NCBI GenBank assembly: GCA_963169135.1
Contig: CAUJEQ010000052.1
Span: 1-33,600 of the forward strand
DNA length: 33,600 nucleotides
Source: Chloroflexota bacterium
Lineage (GTDB): Bacteria; Chloroflexota; Dehalococcoidia; Tepidiformales; Tepidiformaceae
Direction of reading: 5' to 3'
Shown: positions 28,989-33,600 of the stretch, piece by piece
How positions within the stretch are numbered: the stretch's first letter is position 1
Layout: every line of letters starts with the position of its first letter
Notes under the pieces: generated by a model
Database searches by the model: none
What the model saw: only the letters and a program-made list of their open reading frames with translations
Told to the model about the DNA's origin: nothing
Position numbers and translations under genes: made by a program

Positions 28989-31679
28989 TCAGGCCTGGGG
29001 CTGACTGGCGAGCTGGCGCAGGACGTACTGCAGGATCCCGCCGTGACGGTAGTAGTCCAGCTCGACCGGGGTGTCGATCCGGCAGATCGCATCGAAGGTC
29101 GTTGTCTTGCCGTCGTCGGCGCGGGCTGTCACGGCCAGGCGCTTACCGGGCTCGAGGCCGGCCGCGATACCATCGATCGCAAAGGTCTCCCGGCCGGTCA
29201 GCCCGAGCGATTCGCGGTTCTCGCCCGGCAGGTACTGCAGCGGCAGCACGCCCATGCCGACCAGGTTGCTACGATGGATGCGCTCGTACGATTCCGCGAT
29301 GGCCGCCTTCACGCCGAGCAGGTTCACGCCCTTTGCCGCCCAGTCGCGCGACGAGCCCGTCCCGTACTCCTTGCCCGCGAGCACGAGCAGCGGCACTCCT
29401 TCAGCCTTGTAGCGGGCCGAGGCGTCGAAGATGGTCATCTCCTCACCAGCGGGCAGGTGTTGAGTCACGCCGCCTTCCGTCCCCGGCGCGAGCTGATTGC
29501 GCAGACGGATGTTTGCGAACGTGCCACGGACCATCACCTCGTCGTTGCCGCGGCGGGACCCGTAGGAGTTGAAATCGTTGCGGTCGACGCCCATCTCGCG
29601 GAGGTAGATTCCCGCCGGGCTGTTGGCGCTGATGTTCCCTGCCGGCGAGATGTGATCGGTCGTGACCGAGTCGCCGACCATCACCAGCACGCGCGCTCCG
29701 GCAATATCGGTCACCGGGGCAGGCGTCATGGTCAGGTTGTCGAAGTAAGGCGGGTTCTTGATGTAGGTGGACCAGGCTTCCCACTTGAACAGCCCGCCTT
29801 CGGGTGTATCGAGGTTGCGCCACCGGTCGTCGCCCTTGAACACCTCCGCGTAGCGCTTGCGGAACATGTCCGAACGGACGGAGGTGCGGATGGCTTCTTC
29901 GACCTCGGCCTGCGATGGCCAAATGTCGCGCAGGAAGACGGGTTGCCCGTCCTTGCCGTTGCCGATGGGCTCGTTGTAGAGGTCGATGTCCATCCGCCCG
30001 GCGAGCGCATAGGCCACGACCAGGGGCGGAGAAGCCAGGTAGTTCGCGCGTGTGTCCGGGTTCACGCGCCCTTCGAAGTTCCGGTTGCCCGAGAGGACGG
30101 CCGCCGCAACCAGGTCGTTTTCCTTAATCGCCTCGGTGATCTTCGGGTCGAGCGGTCCCGAGTTTCCGATGCATGTGGTGCACCCATAGCCGACGAGGTT
30201 GAAGCCGAGCGCATTCAGAGCGGGCGTAACGCCTGCCGCGTCGAGGTACTCCGTCACCACCTGTGAACCCGGCGCAAGGCTGGTCTTCACCCACGGCGGC
30301 GTCTTGAGTCCCTTCTCGACCGCTTTCCGCGCGAGTAAGCCCGCCCCGAGCATGACTTCAGGGTTGGAGGTGTTGGTGCAGCTCGTGATGGCGGCAATCA
30401 CCACCGATCCATGTTTCAGGTCGAACGTCACGCCGTTCTGAATGTGGGCCGACGCGCCTGACTTCGCCGGGTCGACCGTGGCGGCAAGGTTCTTTTCCCA
30501 GTCGGCCTTCGCGTCGGTCAGCGAGATCCGGTCCTGTGGCCGCTTGGGCCCCGCAATGGCCGGGACCACATCTCCAAGGTCGAGTGAGAGTGTGTCGGAG
30601 AACACGGGGTCCGGCGTGGCATCGGTCCGGAATAGCCCCTGGGCCTTGCAATAGCTCTCCACCAGCGCTACCAGGGCGTCCTCTCGCCCCGTGAACCGCA
30701 GATAGTTGAGCGTCTCGGCGTCGACGGGGAAGAAGCCCATGGTCGCACCGTACTCGGGCGCCATATTGGCGATGGTCGCACGGGCGGCGAGGGGCAGTGT
30801 CGTGAGGCCGGTCCCGTAGAACTCCACAAACTTGCCGACCACGCCCCGCTCCCGCAGCATCTGGGTCACACGGAGGACGAGGTCCGTGCCGGTCGCGCCT
30901 TCGGGAAGCTTGCCCGTCAGCTTGAAGCCGACCACTTCGGGGATGAGCATCGCCACCGGCTGGCCGAGCATCGCAGCTTCCGCTTCGATGCCACCCACGC
31001 CCCAGCCGAGCACCCCGAGGCCATTGATCATCGTGGTGTGCGAGTCCGTGCCGACCAGCGTGTCGGGGTAGGCGAGCGTCTGCCCGCCTTCCTCCTTCTC
31101 GAAAACGACGGAGGCGAGGTACTCGAGGTTCACCTGGTGAACGATGCCGGTCCCGGGAGGGACGACACGGAAGTTGTCGAAGGCCTGCTGGCCCCAGCGC
31201 AGGAACTGGTAGCGCTCGCGGTTCCGCTCAAATTCGATTTCCACGTTCCGCGTGAATGCGTCAGCCGTGCCGAAGTTGTCGACCTGAACGGAGTGGTCGA
31301 TGACGAGGTCGACGCGCTGCAGAGGGTTGATCCGGCCGGGGTCGCCGCCAAGCGACTTGATCGCCTCGCGCATCGAGGCGAGGTCGACCACCACCGGCAC
31401 GCCGGTGAAGTCCTGGAGCAGGACCCGCGCGGGCGTGAACGCGATCTCGCGATCGGTCCCGCTGTTCGGCTGCCAGGATGCGAGTGCCTCGATGTCCTCG
31501 CGCGTGACGGCTCGTCCATCCTCCAGCCGGAGCAGGTTTTCGAGGAGGATCTTGAGTGAGAATGGCAGCCGGTCGAGATGGCCGACGCCCTTCGCGCGGA
31601 GCGCTTCGAGCGAGAAATAGGTGTAGGTGCCCCCGCCCGAGGACAGGGTAGTGCGACTGGCGAAACTGTCTGGATGCAC
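28989..31679 (-). CDS. acnA: Aconitate hydratase (aconitase A)
   Basis: This [4Fe-4S] enzyme interconverts citrate and isocitrate. From the GTG at 31677-31679 it has 896 aa, normal for AcnA. Cluster cysteines are Cys434 ([10 protein letters not shown]), Cys500 and Cys503 ([13 protein letters not shown]). Other landmarks are [15 protein letters not shown] (90-104), [27 protein letters not shown] in parts (209-235) and the swivel-domain [21 protein letters not shown] (complement of 31687-31692) is 7 nt ahead, fixing the GTG start; the 15 upstream codons are not family sequence. An isocitrate dehydrogenase gene follows. The gene is preceded by a 263-nt gap with a structured leader and a 12-codon ORF, so expression is probably controlled after transcription begins. 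Aconitases of this type can also bind RNA as apo-protein. Confidence 0.95.
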   Translation of the reverse strand: MHPDSFASRTTLSSGGGTYTYFSLEALRAKGVGHLDRLPFSLKILLENLLRLEDGRAVTREDIEALASWQPNSGTDREIAFTPARVLLQDFTGVPVVVDLASMREAIKSLGGDPGRINPLQRVDLVIDHSVQVDNFGTADAFTRNVEIEFERNRERYQFLRWGQQAFDNFRVVPPGTGIVHQVNLEYLASVVFEKEEGGQTLAYPDTLVGTDSHTTMINGLGVLGWGVGGIEAEAAMLGQPVAMLIPEVVGFKLTGKLPEGATGTDLVLRVTQMLRERGVVGKFVEFYGTGLTTLPLAARATIANMAPEYGATMGFFPVDAETLNYLRFTGREDALVALVESYCKAQGLFRTDATPDPVFSDTLSLDLGDVVPAIAGPKRPQDRISLTDAKADWEKNLAATVDPAKSGASAHIQNGVTFDLKHGSVVIAAITSCTNTSNPEVMLGAGLLARKAVEKGLKTPPWVKTSLAPGSQVVTEYLDAAGVTPALNALGFNLVGYGCTTCIGNSGPLDPKITEAIKENDLVAAAVLSGNRNFEGRVNPDTRANYLASPPLVVAYALAGRMDIDLYNEPIGNGKDGQPVFLRDIWPSQAEVEEAIRTSVRSDMFRKRYAEVFKGDDRWRNLDTPEGGLFKWEAWSTYIKNPPYFDNLTMTPAPVTDIAGARVLVMVGDSVTTDHISPAGNISANSPAGIYLREMGVDRNDFNSYGSRRGNDEVMVRGTFANIRLRNQLAPGTEGGVTQHLPAGEEMTIFDASARYKAEGVPLLVLAGKEYGTGSSRDWAAKGVNLLGVKAAIAESYERIHRSNLVGMGVLPLQYLPGENRESLGLTGRETFAIDGIAAGLEPGKRLAVTARADDGKTTTFDAICRIDTPVELDYYRHGGILQYVLRQLASQPQA

Positions 31680-31922
31680 CGTTGGGCTCCTTGTACTGAA
31701 CGCTGCCGGGAGATCCCGGCGCAATGTGGATGTCGCCGGTTACCGGGCTACAAGGGTCTGGTGCGTGAGGGCGGGCTGATTCCCATGTCCCAAGCCTCCT
31801 TCCACGTGCGTGGGGGTACTTGGGCCCTTTCCGGGTGAGAACCCGGGCTGCCGTCTCGCCAGGTTCCGCGACTTCCCCGTGGGGGACCGTTGGGCCCGGA
31901 CCTGGCTGCGTGCGGGACGGTT
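31680..31922 (-). promoter_or_regulatory. Structured 5' leader of acnA (candidate attenuator or riboswitch)
   Basis: This 243-nt region carries five inverted repeats. Stem A: 31858-31864 with 31900-31906, enclosing TCCCC/GGGGA at 31874-31878 and 31882-31886. Stem B: 31831-31836 with 31841-31846. Stem C: 31819-31824 with 31789-31794, enclosing 31809-31813 with 31802-31806. Stem D: 31736-31740 with 31742-31746 (short). Stem E: 31714-31720 with 31705-31711. Arms of B, D and E share CCCGG/CCGGG, so alternative pairing is possible. No T-run follows E, so control would be at translation. No known RNA family matched by eye. Loop B reads GAGA (GNRA type) only if transcribed rightward, so orientation is inferred from acnA. 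Confidence 0.55.
31748..31786 (-). CDS. Leader peptide ORF upstream of acnA (12 codons)
   Basis: An ATG at 31784-31786 opens a 12-codon frame, MGISPPSRTRPL, ending in TAG at 31748-31750. AAGGAGG (complement of 31795-31801), a perfect Shine-Dalgarno, lies exactly 8 nt upstream. This is better than any site used by the real genes here. The site falls in the internal loop of leader stem C, so it could be masked. The Pro-Pro pair and codons that should be rare in this GC-rich genome (AGA, TCA, TTG) could slow ribosomes, as in known attenuator peptides. It is too short for family comparison; chance cannot be excluded. Confidence 0.5.
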   Translation of the reverse strand: MGISPPSRTRPL

Positions 31923-31928
31923 AGGCCG

Positions 31929-31934
31929 AGTATA
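31929..31934 (-). promoter_or_regulatory. -10 element for the acnA leader transcript
   Basis: TATACT on the minus strand (complement of 31929-31934) is a 5/6 match directly after the MFS stop codon. Transcription would start near 31922 and give a leader of about 243 nt. No good -35 is seen, so read-through from the MFS gene or an activator are alternatives. Confidence 0.4.
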
Positions 31935-31942
31935 GCGCAGAC

Positions 31943-33370
31943 TTACGCTGGCGGGGCGACAACGGGTTCCCTACCCGGTTCAGCGTCCTTGCGGCCGGGT
32001 GTGCCCAGCCCAAGGAAAAAGCCCAGGCACGCCACCGCCAGCACCGGGATGAGTGCATCGCTGAACTCCGTGGCGCCGCCGCCAACCAGGGGATTGATGG
32101 CCGAAACGGCACCCTCCCGGGACCTGAGGATGGACCCCGAGAGCGCGACCGTTGTTGCCCCACCAAGGAAGAACACGAGGTTGAACACACCGACCCCGAG
32201 CCCGGCGAGGTCGAAGTCGAGTTCGCCCGTGGCGGCGTTGATCACAGATGCGTTCACCATGCCGTAGCCGGATGCGATGACCAGGTAGACGAGGCTCACG
32301 CCCCACGCCGGACCATCGAAGCCCGCCAGGTGGAAGTAGCCAACACCCACCACCATGATCGCTGTCCCGGCGATGATCAGCAGCCGATTCCCGACCGTGT
32401 GCGAGAGTACGCCGCCCGCCATACCAAACAAGGCGATCGCCAACGCTCCCGGCAGGAGGTGCAGTCCGACCTGGATGATGCTGGTTTCGTGATAGCGATA
32501 CAGCAGGAGGGGGATCAGTACTACCGCACCGAAGTGCAACCCTTGCGTGGCGTACCCGACGCCGGCCATCCGCATGAAGCGCACATTGCGGACGACGCGG
32601 GGAGAGAGGAACGGGTCCGGGGTTCCCACGATTCGCGCCACCATCAAGGCTCCGGCCACCAGCGCGCATCCCAGCGCTACCAGGCCGACGGAGTCGGCCG
32701 GGTCGCGGGGGAGGCGGTTGAGCGCCAGCACCCCTCCAGTCACGGTGAGCGCCAGCAGGCCCGCACCGGGTGCGTCGAAACGCTGGTTCGAGTCGCCAGG
32801 GACTCCCGGGACTGCCCTGAGCGCCAGCGGGAGCAGCGCCGCCGCCGAGGCCGCGGTCGCGAAAAATGGGGCGCGCCAGCTTCCAATCTCCGTCAGCGCA
32901 CCACCCACGAGCGGGCCGAGCCCAAAACCCACCCCCACCGCCATGATCGTTGTGCCCATCGCCCGGCCGCGTTCCCGATCAGAGGTCGTCTTTACGATTG
33001 TTGCGAGTGAGAGCGAGGGCACTGCCGTCCCGCCGAATCCCTGGGCCGCCCGGGCTGCCACCAGCAGCCAGTAGGAAGGCGCCAGCGCGACCCCGAGGGA
33101 TGCGACGGTGAAGAGCGTCAGTCCGAAGACGTACATCGGCTTGGTGCCGACTATGTCGGCGAGGCGCCCGTAGACCACCGTCCCGGTGGCGAACGTGATG
33201 ATATAGGCCGTCACGACCCACGTCAGGGTGTCGTCGCCGACGCGGAAGTGCTCCTGGAGATCCGGCAACGCGACCGTCGTCATCGACGCGCTCATGACCG
33301 AAACGAGAATCGTCGCAGAGAGCACGAGCAGCGCGAACCGGCCAAGCCGTGGGGGCGGCAGCGGATCCAT
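31943..33370 (-). CDS. MFS transporter, DHA2 (EmrB/QacA-like) family
   Basis: This is a 475-aa drug:proton-antiporter-type membrane protein with about 14 hydrophobic helices, the DHA2 number. Motif A reads GRLADIVGTKPMYVFGL in the loop after helix 2. Motif C-like MAVGVGFGLGPLVGGAL marks export. The LSATILVSVMSASMTTVALPDLQ start is typical of helix 1. It likely pumps out hydrophobic compounds, but the substrate is unknown. ATG 33368-33370 is chosen because the helix-1 similarity starts just after; there is no clear ribosome-binding site, and a GTG about 17 codons upstream is possible. The gene lies upstream of acnA on the same strand, though the acnA leader and -10 element suggest separate control. 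Confidence 0.85.
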   Translation of the reverse strand: MDPLPPPRLGRFALLVLSATILVSVMSASMTTVALPDLQEHFRVGDDTLTWVVTAYIITFATGTVVYGRLADIVGTKPMYVFGLTLFTVASLGVALAPSYWLLVAARAAQGFGGTAVPSLSLATIVKTTSDRERGRAMGTTIMAVGVGFGLGPLVGGALTEIGSWRAPFFATAASAAALLPLALRAVPGVPGDSNQRFDAPGAGLLALTVTGGVLALNRLPRDPADSVGLVALGCALVAGALMVARIVGTPDPFLSPRVVRNVRFMRMAGVGYATQGLHFGAVVLIPLLLYRYHETSIIQVGLHLLPGALAIALFGMAGGVLSHTVGNRLLIIAGTAIMVVGVGYFHLAGFDGPAWGVSLVYLVIASGYGMVNASVINAATGELDFDLAGLGVGVFNLVFFLGGATTVALSGSILRSREGAVSAINPLVGGGATEFSDALIPVLAVACLGFFLGLGTPGRKDAEPGREPVVAPPA

Positions 33371-33558
33371 GGCCGTCAATCGTGGGCGGAGATTCGCTGG
33401 CTGTCGAACCGAAATCAGCACATTCTTGATGACAGCCGCGATCGGTACTGGTACGCTAGCCACGGTAACCGCGTTCCATCGGCCTCACGGAGAGGTCATT
33501 CGAATTCCACCGGCGCTCGATGACCGTAGGTTCCACGCAATTTCAGGAGGGTCATTGG
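33371..33558. other. 188-bp divergent intergenic region
   Basis: This separates the MFS gene (-) from the zinc-ribbon gene (+). It contains a GGTACTGGTAC direct repeat and a GGTAACC element (about 33440-33475), possibly regulatory. No promoter is convincing. Confidence 0.35.
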
Positions 33559-33600
33559 GTGTCGTACACCGACAAGACGCTCGTCTGCAGCGACTGCAGC
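33559..33600 (+). CDS. Zinc-ribbon domain protein, first 14 codons (cut by window edge)
   Basis: The frame reads SYTDKTLVCSDCS after a GTG start with a near-perfect AGGAGG (33545-33550) 8 nt upstream. The sequence is the standard opening of short bacterial zinc-ribbon proteins, which have two CxxC pairs; the first pair is visible. Family members are small and of uncertain function; many are linked to nucleic-acid or stress roles. The rest lies beyond the window. Confidence 0.8.
   Translation, partial: MSYTDKTLVCSDCS

Noticed and set aside
28965-31559. Long plus-strand open frames opposite isocitrate dehydrogenase and aconitase
   Set aside because: They are antisense shadows of GC-rich genes, Arg/His-rich and without motifs.
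31820-31870. Plus-strand similarity to a cobalamin riboswitch core (GGGTGAGAACCCGGGCTGCC)
   Set aside because: The conserved GGGAA and CCCGC-n-ACTG parts are absent and no gene follows on that strand, so the match is partial and probably due to GC-rich hairpins.
1-33600. CRISPR array, insertion sequence, prophage or integrase
   Set aside because: No regularly spaced repeats, transposase motifs or att-like duplications were seen on either strand.

Overview
The window is chromosomal DNA from a high-GC bacterium (about two-thirds G+C by eye). No phage, insertion sequence, CRISPR array or rRNA is visible. The gene content suggests Chloroflexota, perhaps near Dehalococcoidia: an F420-type LLM oxidoreductase, a second-type EF-G, a eukaryote-like NADP isocitrate dehydrogenase, a DinG with an exonuclease domain, a CCA-encoded tRNA-Pro and a short zinc-ribbon protein. 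This placement is inference from gene style; no rRNA or other taxonomic marker is present. Intergenic gaps are all under 300 bp and many genes overlap by 4 nt.

Layout. 1-2836 (-): RNase PH (C-terminus cut by the window edge) downstream of a ComEC/Rec2 DNA-uptake channel. 2968-4574 (+): a cysteine-less thiolase-like protein and a DUF35 OB-fold partner, ending at a strong hairpin. 4656-6773 (-): a Mrp/ApbC ATPase followed 12 nt later by a NYN-domain nuclease-like protein. 7046-8307 (+): a 73-aa Cys/His protein behind a palindromic operator candidate, then dihydroorotate dehydrogenase with an apparently leaderless start. 8482-8558: tRNA-Pro(TGG). 8632-10870 (+): an unknown protein, threonine aldolase and a lipoprotein, translationally coupled. 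11090-12838 (+): an OmpR-like regulator with a degenerate receiver, then an LLM oxidoreductase. 12842-17487 (-): M50 protease, tyrA, aroA, a guanylate kinase-like protein and an SDR; tyrA-aroA-gmk overlap by 4 nt each. 17745-21818 (+): two tandemly duplicated membrane-anchored beta-propellers and a secreted lytic transglycosylase/SH3 protein. 21828-23885 (-): an EF-G-like GTPase, divergent from 24091-27677 (+): DinG, GNAT, DUF4160 and DUF2442, tightly coupled. 27736-33370 (-): isocitrate dehydrogenase, aconitase and an MFS exporter. 33559-end (+): start of a zinc-ribbon protein.

How the genes work together. Aromatic amino-acid synthesis (aroA, tyrA), pyrimidine synthesis (pyrD), nucleotide phosphorylation (gmk) and two consecutive TCA steps (aconitase, isocitrate dehydrogenase) form the housekeeping core. 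The propeller/transglycosylase operon looks like an envelope module. The thiolase/DUF35 pair resembles acyl-CoA carbon-carbon lyase complexes.

The most interesting region is the 263-nt gap ahead of aconitase. It holds at least four clear stem-loops, a short weaker one and a 12-codon leader ORF with a perfect AAGGAGG ribosome-binding site placed inside one of the stem-loops. This is a candidate undescribed attenuator or riboswitch. Other points of note are missing catalytic or ligand residues in several otherwise recognisable enzymes: the thiolase Cys, DUF35 zinc Cys, Mrp CxxC, one DinG Fe-S Cys, guanylate kinase GMP contacts and the receiver acidic pair.
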